Shown: positions 16,056 through 24,899, counted from the first letter of the stretch. The stretch is DNA of 43,837 nt from JBOFEH01 sp051650265 (GCA_051650265.1 JBOFIR010000207.1:1-43837), one strand, 5' to 3'. The notes: generated by a model not told the origin, from the sequence alone. Translations and numbers: made by a program.

Positions 16056-16970
16056 ATGGAAACGACGCAATTAATTCAAGAGATTCAGCGCTTAAAGCAA
16101 GAGAAGGATGCCATTATACTGGCACATTATTATACAGATGACCAGATTCAAGCGGTTGCAGATTATGTAGGGGATTCTTATTATTTGAGTAAGATTGGAA
16201 AAGAAGCAAAAGAACAAGTTATTTTATTTTGTGGGGTACGCTTTATGGGAGAAAGTGCTAAGATTCTGAGCCCTCAAAAACAAGTGATTATGGCAGATGA
16301 ATTGGCAGATTGTCCGATGGCACATATGGTAGATGTTGAAACGATAGAAGAGATGAGAAGGCAGTATGATGATCTTGCCGTTGTATGCTATATCAATTCA
16401 ACAGCACAGATTAAAGCAGCTTCAGATGTTTGTGTGACATCTGCAAATGCCCTTGATATTGTAAAAGCACTTCCCAATAAGCGGATTTTCTTTGTGCCAG
16501 ATGAGCATTTGGGAAGCTATGTCGCATCAGAACTGCCAGAGAAGCAGATGATTCTTAATCCGGGATTTTGCCATGTACATACAAGTATCATGCCGGAAGC
16601 TGTGAGACGTGCTAAGGAGGCCTTGCCAGAGGCAGAGGTGATCGTTCACCCAGAATGTCCAAAAGCCGTAGTCTCATTGGCCGACTATGTGGGAAGTACA
16701 TCGGGTATGATTGCCTATGTCACGCAAAGTGAGAAGACGGACTTTATTATCTGTACGGAGCTAGGGATTCTTTATGAGCTCAAACAGAAAAATCCTCACA
16801 AGAGATTCTACGGTGTGGGGCATAGACAGTATTGTCCGAATATGAAGCGTATCAGTCTTGAAAAACTGGCAATAGCACTTGAAAATATGGGACCTGAAGT
16901 GCGAGTAGATACTTGTGTAAGGGAAAAAGCAAAGGGTGCATTGGAAGCGATGCATCGCCTAGCAAAATGA
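16056..16970 (+). CDS. nadA: Quinolinate synthase
   Basis: 304 residues, the short archaeal/Thermotoga-like form. Condenses iminoaspartate with dihydroxyacetone phosphate to quinolinate using a [4Fe-4S] cluster. The three cluster cysteines fit the family spacing: C86 (LADCPMAHM), C172 (GFCHVHTS) and C260 (HRQYCPNMKRI). Also seen: ILAHYYTDDQIQAVADYVGDSYYLS, FCGVRFMGESAKIL and VHPECPKAVV. First gene of a compact nadABC operon; 13 bases separate it from nadB. RBS AGAGGAGAG. Confidence 0.98.
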   Translation: METTQLIQEIQRLKQEKDAIILAHYYTDDQIQAVADYVGDSYYLSKIGKEAKEQVILFCGVRFMGESAKILSPQKQVIMADELADCPMAHMVDVETIEEMRRQYDDLAVVCYINSTAQIKAASDVCVTSANALDIVKALPNKRIFFVPDEHLGSYVASELPEKQMILNPGFCHVHTSIMPEAVRRAKEALPEAEVIVHPECPKAVVSLADYVGSTSGMIAYVTQSEKTDFIICTELGILYELKQKNPHKRFYGVGHRQYCPNMKRISLEKLAIALENMGPEVRVDTCVREKAKGALEAMHRLAK

Positions 16971-16983
16971 AAGAGGGATCAAA

Positions 16984-18294
16984 ATGGAGACAGCATATGA
17001 TGCAATCGTAGTTGGAAGTGGTGTGGCAGGTCTATTCTGTACGTATCATCTGCCGAAGGATTGGAAAGTGTTAGTCATTGCAAAAGAAAGCCTTTTTGAA
17101 AGTAACTCCTATCTTGCACAGGGCGGCATATCAGTTGCAAGAGATGCAGCAGATTATGACGGGTATTATGAAGATACACTTCGTGCGGGTCGGTATCAAA
17201 ATAACCCAGCGGCAGTCGAAATGATGATTAGCCAGTCGAGAGAGGTGGTTTCAGAACTCATTGATCTGGGTGTGCCTTTTGAAAAAGAGGGTGAGGCGTA
17301 TGCTTATACAAGAGAGGGCGCTCATAGTCAGCCTAGGATTCTGCATTATCAAGATGTGACGGGACGTGTGATTATGGAGACGCTCTATGAGGCGATCAGT
17401 AGAATGCCGTATGTGGTGCTGGCACCCTATACGACCATGGTGGATTGGCTCGTAGCAGATGGGCGTATTCATGGCATTGTGGCGGCGTGCAAAGGTGAGA
17501 TGATCACCTATCATGCACCGCGTGTGATTTTGGCAACGGGTGGCATTGGTGGTATGTTTGAAAATTCTACTAATTTTTCACATATTAGAGGAGATAGTAT
17601 CGCACTTGCACTAGCTTATAGTGTAGAATTAAAAGATATGAATGCTATTCAAATTCATCCAACAGCCTTGTATAGTCAGAAAGAGGGACGGCGCTTCCTT
17701 GTCTCAGAAGCTGTAAGGGGAGAAGGCGGTATACTACTCAATCATAAGAAGGAGCGTTTTGTAGATGAGTTACTTCCGCGGGATGTGGTGAGCTTGGCAA
17801 TCTATGAGGAAATGGCAAAGCAACATGTGCCGTATGTGTATCTTTCTTTAGCGCCTATTGGTAAAACACGTATCGCCAAGCATTTTCCAAATATTGCTGC
17901 AAGATGTGCTGAGGAGGGATATGATGTGATGACGGAGCCGATTCCAGTCACACCGGCACAACACTACTTTATGGGGGGTATTAAGGTGGACCTTGAGGGG
18001 AAAACCTCGCTAGAGGGGCTTTATGCTGTGGGTGAGACGGCATGCAATGGTGTTCATGGTGCTAATCGCTTGGCGAGTAACTCCCTTCTAGAGAGTGTGG
18101 TTTTTGCCAAACAAACTGCCAAGGCAGCTATGAAAGCGGCGATAGATGGTTATGATGAGGCACTTGAACTTAAAAAAAACTATGATATGACAACTTTAGA
18201 GACGACTTATAAAGCGCTTGTATTTGAAGAAATCAAACGAAAGGATGAGAAATTCTATGAACAATGGTGTCGTAAAAATGATCAATGCGGATAA
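16984..18294 (+). CDS. nadB: L-aspartate oxidase
   Basis: 436 residues, about 100 shorter than the E. coli enzyme because the C-terminal helical part is reduced, as common in Clostridia. FAD-binding VVGSGVAGLFCTYHLP near the start, LAQGGISVARDAADYDGYYEDTLRAGR, the succinate-dehydrogenase-like active stretch REGAHSQPRILHYQDVTG, RFLVSEAVRGEGGILLN, and GLYAVGETACNGVHGANRLASNSLLE near the C-terminus. It oxidises aspartate to iminoaspartate for NadA; in an anaerobe fumarate is the likely acceptor. Its last 38 bases overlap nadC. Confidence 0.98.
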   Translation: METAYDAIVVGSGVAGLFCTYHLPKDWKVLVIAKESLFESNSYLAQGGISVARDAADYDGYYEDTLRAGRYQNNPAAVEMMISQSREVVSELIDLGVPFEKEGEAYAYTREGAHSQPRILHYQDVTGRVIMETLYEAISRMPYVVLAPYTTMVDWLVADGRIHGIVAACKGEMITYHAPRVILATGGIGGMFENSTNFSHIRGDSIALALAYSVELKDMNAIQIHPTALYSQKEGRRFLVSEAVRGEGGILLNHKKERFVDELLPRDVVSLAIYEEMAKQHVPYVYLSLAPIGKTRIAKHFPNIAARCAEEGYDVMTEPIPVTPAQHYFMGGIKVDLEGKTSLEGLYAVGETACNGVHGANRLASNSLLESVVFAKQTAKAAMKAAIDGYDEALELKKNYDMTTLETTYKALVFEEIKRKDEKFYEQWCRKNDQCG

Positions 18295-19108
18295 GTGGAT
18301 TAGGTTAGCTTTAGAGGAGGATATTACAAGTGAGGATGTCACAACAGCAGCAATTATGAGGACGCCTCAGTGGGCACAGGTACAACTGATCTGTAAAGAA
18401 GATGGTGTGTTAGCAGGGATTGCGATTTTTCAACGTGTTTTTGAGTTGTTAGGAGAAAGCGTATTTGAATCAGATTTTAAAGATGGCGATTGGATGAGCA
18501 AAGGCCAGATCATTGGTGTACTTAGAGGGCCTGTAGATGTGATCTTGTCTGGTGAACGTACAGCGCTCAATTATTTACAACGTATGAGTGGGATCGCTAC
18601 ACTGACACGAACCTATGCAGCGCTACTTGAGGGAACCAAGACGAAGCTTCTTGATACACGAAAAACAACGCCTTGCATGAGACTCTTTGAAAAATATGCT
18701 GTAAAGGTAGGGGGTGGATGTAATCATCGCTACAATCTCTCTGATGGGATCCTCTTAAAGGATAACCATATTGATGCCGCAGGAGGGGTAGGGGAAGCTG
18801 TAGCACTTGCAAGAGCGTATGCACCTTTCGTAAGAAAGATCGAGGTTGAAGTAGAGAGTATGGAGATGGTGAAAGAAGCGGTTGAGGCAGGGGCAGACAT
18901 TATCATGTTAGATAATATGACGGATGAGCAAATGAAAGAGGCAGTAGTCTACATTGATGGACGTGCACAGACAGAGTGTTCAGGTAATGTGACATTAGAG
19001 CGTCTTGCCCAAATTGCGGATACAGGTGTAGATTTTGTATCATGCGGCGCATTGACACATTCGGCGCCGATTCTAGACTTTTCTATGAAAAACCTAAGGG
19101 TTTTATAA
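18257..19108 (+). CDS. nadC: Nicotinate-nucleotide pyrophosphorylase (quinolinate phosphoribosyltransferase)
   Basis: 283 residues from ATG 18257 (AAAGGATGAG upstream); ATG 18278 is an alternative. The start lies inside nadB, so the two are translationally coupled. Family motifs: EEDITSEDVTT, GERTALNYLQRMSGIAT, LLDTRKTTPCMRLFEKYAVKVGGGCNHRYNLSDGILLKDNHI, IEVEVESMEM, DIIMLDNMT and CGALTHSAPILDFSMK. Converts quinolinate and PRPP to nicotinate mononucleotide, completing de novo pyridine synthesis. No strong terminator follows at once. Confidence 0.98.
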   Translation: MNNGVVKMINADKWIRLALEEDITSEDVTTAAIMRTPQWAQVQLICKEDGVLAGIAIFQRVFELLGESVFESDFKDGDWMSKGQIIGVLRGPVDVILSGERTALNYLQRMSGIATLTRTYAALLEGTKTKLLDTRKTTPCMRLFEKYAVKVGGGCNHRYNLSDGILLKDNHIDAAGGVGEAVALARAYAPFVRKIEVEVESMEMVKEAVEAGADIIMLDNMTDEQMKEAVVYIDGRAQTECSGNVTLERLAQIADTGVDFVSCGALTHSAPILDFSMKNLRVL

Positions 19109-19225
19109 AAGTTGCCAATATAATGCACGATAAGGAAAAATCGTCAATGGTAGCTAGAAAAAAATTATGATAACTTTAATAGATAAGATACAAGTCGAAA
19201 ACACTTAACTATTGAGGTGAGCATA

Positions 19226-19444
19226 ATGAATAATAACTTAAATAAGATGTTTGGTGAGCGCTATATCAAGGCATGTTCATGGGTGCCGTGGATTGCAATC
19301 ATCTGTCTCGTGATTTCTTTAAAACAAGATGAGGTCATTAAATGGGGGATTACATATGCTGCATTTGCCTTACTCTTAGGGAATGCCCTGTATATCGTGT
19401 ATAAATATTTGAAGTATAAAATGGTAACAAAAAAGTGTGGCTGA
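19226..19444 (+). CDS. Small two-helix membrane protein
   Basis: 72 residues from ATG 19226 behind GAGGTGA; the GTG at 19217 overlaps that site. Two membrane segments: about 19-33 (VPWIAIICLVISL) and 41-60 (WGITYAAFALLLGNALYIVYKY), joined by a short charged loop (KQDEVIK), ending in a basic tail with KYKMVTKKCG. No family recognised. It is 117 bases downstream of nadC and has its own terminator. Confidence 0.7.
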   Translation: MNNNLNKMFGERYIKACSWVPWIAIICLVISLKQDEVIKWGITYAAFALLLGNALYIVYKYLKYKMVTKKCG

Positions 19445-19463
19445 TCATGCCACACTTTTTTTC
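19429..19463. terminator. Bidirectional terminator
   Basis: AAAAAAGTGTGGC / GCCACACTTTTTTT perfect stem with a 7-base loop, shared by the small membrane protein gene and convergent dapA. Confidence 0.95.
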
Positions 19464-19485
19464 TTTAACTTACGTTTAAAAAAGA

Positions 19486-20364
19486 TTATAATAAACCGTA
19501 GTCTTTGAGTGCTTTCTCAATGCGTGTTTTGGTTTGTGGTTCCACACCAAGAATCGGGATGCGGCAAGCGCCTACATTCATACCAAGCTGATTCATGGCT
19601 TCTTTGGTTGGTGCAGGACTTGGTTCGCAAAAGAGTGTATTGATGAGATCAAGTGTCCTAATCTGGAGAGCACGACTTCCTTCTAGGTCCCCAGAAGCGA
19701 AGCGTTCATATAAAAGATGTGTGTCCTTAGGGATAATATTTGCCATAACAGAGATCACGCCTTTTGCACCCATAGCAAGGTAAGGAAGATAGTTCCCATC
19801 ATCTCCAGAATAGATTGTAAAATCTTTAGGGCAAAGTCTCATGAGTTCACCTACGTGATTGAAATTACACTCTTTAATGGCTACGATATTAGGGATTTTG
19901 GCAAGTTCAGCAACTGTAGTTGGTGCCATGTCTAGTACAGTGCGTGAAGGCACATTGTATAGAATAACAGGGATTTTAATACTGTTTGCAATGGCACTAA
20001 AGTGTGCAATGAGGCCACGCTGTGATGTCTTGTTGTAATAAGGTACCACAGAGAGTACGGCATCAGCACCTACAGACTCAGCATATTGGCTTGTGCGGAT
20101 CGCGTGGGCTGTATCATTGCTTCCAGCACCAGCAATGACAGGAACGCGCCCAGCCACCTTTTCTACAGTATAGCGGATTGCTTCTTTGTGTTCTTCAATA
20201 GGCATCGTTGGTGCTTCGCCTGTTGTCCCGCAGATGATAATGGCATCTGTACCTTCAGCGATCTGCCATTCAATGAGTTCACCTAATTTATCAAAATCAA
20301 TACCGCTTTCATTGAAAGGGGTAATAATTGCAACGCCAGAACCAGTGAAAATAGGGTTTGTCAT
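19486..20364 (-). CDS. dapA: 4-hydroxy-tetrahydrodipicolinate synthase
   Basis: 292 residues, standard length. Condenses pyruvate with aspartate semialdehyde, the first committed step to lysine and diaminopimelate. Schiff-base Lys164 (IVAIKECNFN), Tyr136 (LYNVPSRT) with Arg141, Thr47/48 (GTTGEAPT), and Tyr110 of the partner triad (VPYYNK). The E. coli-like lysine-binding cleft residues cannot be judged by eye. RBS AAGGAGGC lies 7 bases before the ATG. Divergent from the lysine exporter genes across an 87-base gap with a perfect dyad. Confidence 0.98.
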   Translation of the reverse strand: MTNPIFTGSGVAIITPFNESGIDFDKLGELIEWQIAEGTDAIIICGTTGEAPTMPIEEHKEAIRYTVEKVAGRVPVIAGAGSNDTAHAIRTSQYAESVGADAVLSVVPYYNKTSQRGLIAHFSAIANSIKIPVILYNVPSRTVLDMAPTTVAELAKIPNIVAIKECNFNHVGELMRLCPKDFTIYSGDDGNYLPYLAMGAKGVISVMANIIPKDTHLLYERFASGDLEGSRALQIRTLDLINTLFCEPSPAPTKEAMNQLGMNVGACRIPILGVEPQTKTRIEKALKDYGLL

Positions 20365-20396
20365 AATAAAGCCTCCTTAGTGTAAAGTTTCCTATA

Positions 20397-20413
20397 TTGT
20401 ATAGTATATACAA
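20397..20413. promoter_or_regulatory. Inverted repeat between dapA and lysO genes
   Basis: TTGTATA-GTA-TATACAA: perfect 7-bp arms with a 3-base centre, 33 bases upstream of dapA and 39 of the first LysO gene. Resembles GntR-type operators in form; the regulator is unknown. Confidence 0.45.
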
Positions 20414-20451
20414 CATTGGCTGAAGTTGCTATAAAAGAAAGGAAGATCAAG

Positions 20452-20730
20452 ATGATTATTCTTATAATTATGGCTATAGGGATCCTGGTTGGGTCACTAT
20501 GGTTTCCAGAAAAATGGCATAAGTACAATGAAAAAGTACAACTTGCAAGTATGTTGACGCTTATTTTTTGTATGGGCATTTCATTAGGTAGTAAACCGAA
20601 TTTCTTTAAAGAGATCGGCACATTAGGGATCAAAGGTGTTGTATTTGCTATTGTTCCTATTATATTTTCAATTGGACTCGTGTACCTCTTAACGTCGAAG
20701 TTTATGAAGGAGAAAAGAGCAGATGATTAA
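20452..20730 (+). CDS. LysO-type lysine exporter, N-terminal half
   Basis: 92 residues from ATG 20452 behind AAAGGAAG; the longer TTG start overlaps the dyad. Three membrane segments, beginning MIILIIMAIGILVGSLWFPEKWHKYNEKVQ, then ASMLTLIFCMGISLGSK and VVFAIVPIIFSIGLVYLL. It matches the first part of E. coli LysO (YbjE, about 300 residues), a lysine exporter. In this organism the protein is split into two genes overlapping by 8 bases, so the halves are probably made together and assemble. Confidence 0.8.
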   Translation: MIILIIMAIGILVGSLWFPEKWHKYNEKVQLASMLTLIFCMGISLGSKPNFFKEIGTLGIKGVVFAIVPIIFSIGLVYLLTSKFMKEKRADD

Positions 20731-21322
20731 AGCTGTGGCAGTGAGCCTTTTAATGGGTATTTTTTGTGGCAAACTTTTTGTAGGACCACAGCAGGCGCCA
20801 TTTTTTGGTAGTGTGGCAGATCTTGCACTCGTCGTACTTATGGTTGCTGTGGGTATTAGTGTGGGTGCTAATAAGGGCGTTTTTCACAAGCTCAAAGAAT
20901 ATCATTTCAAGATCTTTATCATTCCTATAGGAATTATTGTAGGATCTATACTAGCAGGGGTCGCATGTGCGCTGATGATGGGAATGAATATCAGAGAAAG
21001 TGTGGCAATCACATCAGGGCTCGGGTGGTATAGTTTGTCGGGAGTACTTCTCACTGACCTTGCAGGCCCTGAGATTGGTACAATTGCCTTTTTGGCCAAT
21101 CTCTTTAGGGAAATTTTTACTTTTATGTTGATTCCATATGTGGCAAAACACTTCAACTACTATACAGCGATTGCCCCTGCAGGTGCTACGAGTGAAGATA
21201 CAACCTTGCCGATGCTGATGCGTCATACCAGTGAGGAAGTGGTAATGATGGCAGTGATTAACGGTGTAATTTGTTCGGCGGTTGTCCCAGTTATTATCAA
21301 TATGCTCTATGCACAAGGATGA
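20723..21322 (+). CDS. lysO: LysO-type lysine exporter, C-terminal half
   Basis: 199 residues. Starts inside the end of the preceding gene (ATG 20723). Family stretches of LysO (DUF340): VADLALVVLMVAVGISVGANKGVF, SGLGWYSLSGVLLTDLAGPEIGTIAFLANLFREIFTFMLIP, APAGATSEDTTLPMLMRHTSEEVVMMAVINGVICSAVVPVI. These hold the conserved acidic membrane residues used for lysine/proton exchange. Divergent neighbour dapA makes lysine, which supports the substrate. Confidence 0.87.
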   Translation: MIKAVAVSLLMGIFCGKLFVGPQQAPFFGSVADLALVVLMVAVGISVGANKGVFHKLKEYHFKIFIIPIGIIVGSILAGVACALMMGMNIRESVAITSGLGWYSLSGVLLTDLAGPEIGTIAFLANLFREIFTFMLIPYVAKHFNYYTAIAPAGATSEDTTLPMLMRHTSEEVVMMAVINGVICSAVVPVIINMLYAQG

Positions 21323-21401
21323 AATATCTGAAAATATTGAGTTTTAGTTAAAAATATGACATAATAAGAAGGTAATCTATTATGAAAAAGGGAGGCGTCA
21401 T

Positions 21402-22835
21402 ATGGATGGGTTAATGATGGCAGGTACCATAGTAGGCGTAATTATCTTTATCTTATTATCCATTGCATTACTATGGAAGAAAGCACCACAAGATAAGGCA
21501 ATCGTTGTTACAGGTCTTAAAAAACGTGTAATCAGCGGGGCTGGGGGGATTGTCATACCAATCTTTGAACAGGTAGATCGCATTTCACTTGAGAATATGA
21601 AAGTGGAGATCAAGACATTTGGGTCGCTTGACCGTAATGGGGTACCACTTGATACAGATGGGGTAGCTATTATTAAGGTCAAATCAGATAAGGAATGCAT
21701 TTTGCAGGCGATTGAACAGTTCAATACAGGTAAGGAAAAAGAGACAATCACAGTGATCAAATCAACAGTGCAAGACGTACTTGAAGGGAAGCTTCGTGAG
21801 ATTATCTCTAAGATGACAGTAGAGGAGATCTACAAAGATCGCGAGATGTTTGCTAATGAAGTCGAGAACGTGGCAAAAAATGATTTGGAAAAGATGGGTC
21901 TTGAAATCAAGACATTTACTATCCGTGATATTGATGATCAGCAGGGGTATCTCAAGGCACTTGGTGCAAAACAAATTGCTGAGGTCAAAAAGGATGCATC
22001 GATTGCAGAAGCTGAGGCGCTACAAGTACAGATGCAACGTACAGCAGAAGCAAGACGCGCAGGAAAAGAAGCGGAACTTGCTGCAGAAACACAGATTGCA
22101 CGTGCGGAGAAAGACAAAGAGCTGAAAGTTCAAGCTTACAAAGAAGAAGAGCAAAAAGCACAGGCGAAAGCAGACTTTGCATACCAAGTAGAAGAGAATG
22201 TTGTGAGAAAGCAGGTCATTGAAGCCAAGAAGAATGCAGAACTCTTTGAAGAGCAGCGTCAGACTGAAATTGCGGAGCAGCAAGCACGTAAGCGTGAAAA
22301 GGAGCTTGAGGCAACGATCAAGAAAGTGGCAGAAGCTGACAAGTTCAAAATTGAGCAAAGTGCAGATGCAGAGCGCTATGAGATGATTCGTAAAGCTGAG
22401 GCGGAAGCAGAGACAATCCGTATCAAAGGTCAGGCGGAAGCAGAAGCAATACGCCTTAAGGGGCAAGCAAGTGCGGATGCGATGAAGGCAGAAGCAGAAG
22501 CGATGAAAGAAAAAGCTGAGGCGTATAAGCAATATGGAGAAGCTGCGATTGTAGAAATGATCGCAAGTCGCTTGCCTGAGATTGCGAAACATGTCTCTGA
22601 ACCGTTGAGCAAGACAGAAAAAATTGTGGTCATTGACAATGGCGGAGAAGGCGGCGGTGCAAGCCGTGTGACAAAGAGTGTCACCAATATGGTAGCACAG
22701 GTGCCAGAGGTTGTTGATGCACTGACAGGAATCAATTTGGCAGAACTCATCAAGAATGTGGTGAAGCCAAGTGACAACTACATAGACGATCAGTTACTCT
22801 ATGAAAAAGCAGATGAAGAGACACAAGACGAATAG
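21402..22835 (+). CDS. Flotillin-like SPFH-domain protein
   Basis: 477 residues. N-terminal membrane segment (MMAGTIVGVIIFILLSIALLWKKAP), then the SPFH/band-7 domain (about 28-185: AIVVTGLKKRVISGAGGIVIPIFEQVDRISLENMKV, GVPLDTDGVAIIKVKSD, LEKMGLEIKTFTIRDIDD). A long coiled coil of Ala/Glu/Lys/Arg repeats runs from about 195 to 390, including AEAEA-type repeats typical of flotillins, followed by a Gly-rich linker and a short C-terminal segment. Organises membrane microdomains and assembles into cages; resembles FloT/YqiK. No NfeD-type partner adjacent. RBS GGGAGG. Confidence 0.95.
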   Translation: MDGLMMAGTIVGVIIFILLSIALLWKKAPQDKAIVVTGLKKRVISGAGGIVIPIFEQVDRISLENMKVEIKTFGSLDRNGVPLDTDGVAIIKVKSDKECILQAIEQFNTGKEKETITVIKSTVQDVLEGKLREIISKMTVEEIYKDREMFANEVENVAKNDLEKMGLEIKTFTIRDIDDQQGYLKALGAKQIAEVKKDASIAEAEALQVQMQRTAEARRAGKEAELAAETQIARAEKDKELKVQAYKEEEQKAQAKADFAYQVEENVVRKQVIEAKKNAELFEEQRQTEIAEQQARKREKELEATIKKVAEADKFKIEQSADAERYEMIRKAEAEAETIRIKGQAEAEAIRLKGQASADAMKAEAEAMKEKAEAYKQYGEAAIVEMIASRLPEIAKHVSEPLSKTEKIVVIDNGGEGGGASRVTKSVTNMVAQVPEVVDALTGINLAELIKNVVKPSDNYIDDQLLYEKADEETQDE

Positions 22836-22841
22836 AAAAGC

Positions 22842-22883
22842 AAAAAAGAAGGTAGCCCTCATGAGAGGGTACCTTCTTTTTTG
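22842..22883. terminator. Bidirectional terminator
   Basis: AAAAAAGAAGGTA...TACCTTCTTTTTT stem with internal CCTC/GAGG pairing, between the convergent flotillin and DUF4091 genes. Confidence 0.93.
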
Positions 22884-22890
22884 ATGAGAA

Positions 22891-24498
22891 TTAGGCCAGT
22901 GCAGCAAGAAGCTGCGCTTTGGCAAGGCGATAGTTTGTAATAGAAAGATCATAGTCTTTGTATGTGCGTGCGATAGAGGTAACAATCTCTGCTGCAAGGG
23001 AGGCATCTTTTTGCTCAAGTGTCTTGATGAGCTCAAGATCTTCAAAGCCCATGCGGTGTGCTTCTAAGCGGGTGCAAGAGATGGCACCACTAGAGTGAGG
23101 ATAGAAGATGCCACAGTCTCCAGCAGGAAGCTGTTGTGTGAAGTCGGTTGTATAGCTGGTATAGGTGTCAGGGAAGCTGGTACAAGACTGCTCATATGGG
23201 TCTGGGCCAAAGTAACTACCACCCCAATGAAGGAAGCCTTCCACATTGTAGCGTGTAGCAACCCAGCCGAGTAGCACAGGACGAAGACGTTCCATATCTA
23301 GGAGCCTATTGAGGTATGGTCCGGTAGGTTCCAAGCAAGTATAAACCCACACTTGATCCCCGTGTGTCAGGCGTTCCTCATAGAATGCATGATCAAGTTC
23401 ATAGCAGTCTACCGTTGGGCACCAGATAGTCATACTGCCAGCAAGTGTTGTTGAGGCTTTGTTGGCATCAAGTATGGCGATACCTGGCATCACTTCTTTG
23501 AGAATTGCTACACCTTGGTTGTAAACAGCGGCAGATTCATCAAGTGGTTCATCAAAGAAACTTTGGATCCAGCGGTCTGTGAGATTGTGCTTTTTGAGGT
23601 AGGCATAGAGCTGACGTCCCATAGAAGCAATCGTTGCTTCTCCTTTGCCTGGGATGATATCTTTAGTAATGATTGTCTGAGCTTCACTTGCCATCCAGTC
23701 GTCATCCTTACGACCGCTGATGGTTGCACATTGGAAATAGTAGAGACCTGCTTTTTCTGCAAGTTCAATAAGCTTAGAAAGTTTTCCTTCATTGAGGATC
23801 AGCTCACCCGAAGTATTTTGTTCAAAGAACAGATCCCCTTGGAGCCAAGCAACATTTTGACGGCCGTAGTGTGCTAGTCTAAAGTAAGAAGATACCAGTT
23901 TGAGCCAGCGATCTGACCAGATTTCTGTGCGGTGAAGATCTGCAACGTTGTGGAGATTGATCCAGTTGACATAGCGGTGGGTCTGTGCACCAGCAGCAGG
24001 CACGGAGACTGGATGGGCCTGAACAAGTAGTGTCAGTTTTTGTGTATAGCCATTGACAGTGACATGTATTTCCCATTTTTCTTCACTACGCTTTGAAGTA
24101 TGTACAAGGCTTCTAAAAGCAACAGCAACAGATGTGGTATGAACATGGAGAATATTACGCATTGGGCGAAGCGCCTCATAGATCATAAAAGGTGCTTTTC
24201 GTATTGTGTATGGATTATGGCGATTGTCAAAAAGGTCAGTACGTGTGTGGATACCCGTATTGTGTTCTACAGGAACTGGCATAAGTTCAAAGAATTTGTA
24301 ATGGGTATGTGGTCCCTTTACTTCAAAGGTAACGCAGTCGCCCGGTGTGAGGCCGCCGATCATGAGATGGGCAGTGGCGAAAGTATCGGATGCGCAGTGG
24401 AGTTCGTAGAATGTATGACCATCTTGTGGGTTTGTATCGGGATAAAGTGCTTCGAGTTCGTCGAAAAGACCAATTTGGAAATGTGGTGAAATAGACAT
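22891..24498 (-). CDS. DUF4091 glycoside-hydrolase-like protein
   Basis: 535 residues, no signal peptide. The N-terminal 190 residues are a beta-rich domain (FYELHCASDTFATAHLMIGGLTPGD). The centre resembles a TIM barrel with YVNWINLHNVADLH, IQSFFDEPLDESAAVY and IWCPTVDCYE. The C-terminal part holds the DUF4091 hallmark (GWVATRYNVEGFLHWGGSYFGPDPYEQ) and a DLELIKTLEQ tail (RLEAHRMGFEDLELIKTL). Relatives are grouped with GH123-like enzymes acting on N-acetylhexosaminides; DEP in SFFDEPLDES is a candidate acid pair. Lack of signal suggests intracellular breakdown of imported glycans. Preceded by an AT-rich dyad that may be its operator. Confidence 0.85.
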   Translation of the reverse strand: MSISPHFQIGLFDELEALYPDTNPQDGHTFYELHCASDTFATAHLMIGGLTPGDCVTFEVKGPHTHYKFFELMPVPVEHNTGIHTRTDLFDNRHNPYTIRKAPFMIYEALRPMRNILHVHTTSVAVAFRSLVHTSKRSEEKWEIHVTVNGYTQKLTLLVQAHPVSVPAAGAQTHRYVNWINLHNVADLHRTEIWSDRWLKLVSSYFRLAHYGRQNVAWLQGDLFFEQNTSGELILNEGKLSKLIELAEKAGLYYFQCATISGRKDDDWMASEAQTIITKDIIPGKGEATIASMGRQLYAYLKKHNLTDRWIQSFFDEPLDESAAVYNQGVAILKEVMPGIAILDANKASTTLAGSMTIWCPTVDCYELDHAFYEERLTHGDQVWVYTCLEPTGPYLNRLLDMERLRPVLLGWVATRYNVEGFLHWGGSYFGPDPYEQSCTSFPDTYTSYTTDFTQQLPAGDCGIFYPHSSGAISCTRLEAHRMGFEDLELIKTLEQKDASLAAEIVTSIARTYKDYDLSITNYRLAKAQLLAALA

Positions 24499-24511
24499 AG
24501 ATATCTCCTTT

Positions 24512-24551
24512 TATATAATTTTACTATTTAATTATAGTATAAAATTATATA
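24512..24551. promoter_or_regulatory. AT-rich dyad upstream of the DUF4091 gene
   Basis: TATATAATTTTA (24512-24523) and TAAAATTATATA (24540-24551) are perfect 12-bp inverted arms with inner CTAT/ATAG. Lies 14 bases before the start codon; candidate operator or mRNA leader hairpin. Confidence 0.45.
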
Positions 24552-24560
24552 AAAAAATAT

Positions 24561-24613
24561 AAAAAAACGTCTTTATACAATAAATTTGGAGTTACTGTAT
24601 AAAGACGTTTTTG
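24561..24613 (-). terminator. Terminator of the spore coat gene pair
   Basis: AACGTCTTTATACA / TGTATAAAGACGTT stem with a 16-base loop, A-run/T-run flanks. Confidence 0.85.
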
Positions 24614-24620
24614 TTAGCAC

Positions 24621-24884
24621 TTATTGATCTGCTTGAGCAGCGTGCATTTGTTTTGCTTCAGCAATTTTTTGCTGTTCAGCAGCAGGGGTAGGATAGTAAC
24701 CGCGTGCATGCATGGCATTGAAAACATCAAATTGAATATCATGTTCTTGATCTAAAATATTTAAAAGCGTATCTCTCAGATCAGGATGAACACATTCATT
24801 TGCAAATGTATTATAAAGACAAGTTGCAGACTTCTCGGAGTCTAGTGCATCTGTAAGTATTTCTTTTTCACCAAAACCAGCCAT
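24621..24884 (-). CDS. CotF-like spore coat protein
   Basis: 87 residues. Helical, resembling the Coat F family (ferritin-like bundle): EKEILTDALDSEKSATCLYNTFANECVHPDLRDTLLNILDQEHDIQFDVFNAMHARGYYPTPAAEQQKI. The paired E..H/Q and Y-P-T-P ending is the family's usual tail. Probably a structural coat protein made in the mother cell. Fifteen bases after the neighbouring coat gene, so one operon. Confidence 0.85.
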   Translation of the reverse strand: MAGFGEKEILTDALDSEKSATCLYNTFANECVHPDLRDTLLNILDQEHDIQFDVFNAMHARGYYPTPAAEQQKIAEAKQMHAAQADQ

Positions 24885-24899
24885 GGTAGAGCCTCCTCT

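Noticed and set aside
22020..22592. 190-residue minus-strand ORF
   Set aside because: Antisense shadow of the flotillin coiled coil; composition rich in F, L and C, no RBS.
22842..22883. Hairpin as REP-like repeat family
   Set aside because: It is a simple bidirectional terminator; the sequence is not repeated elsewhere in the window.
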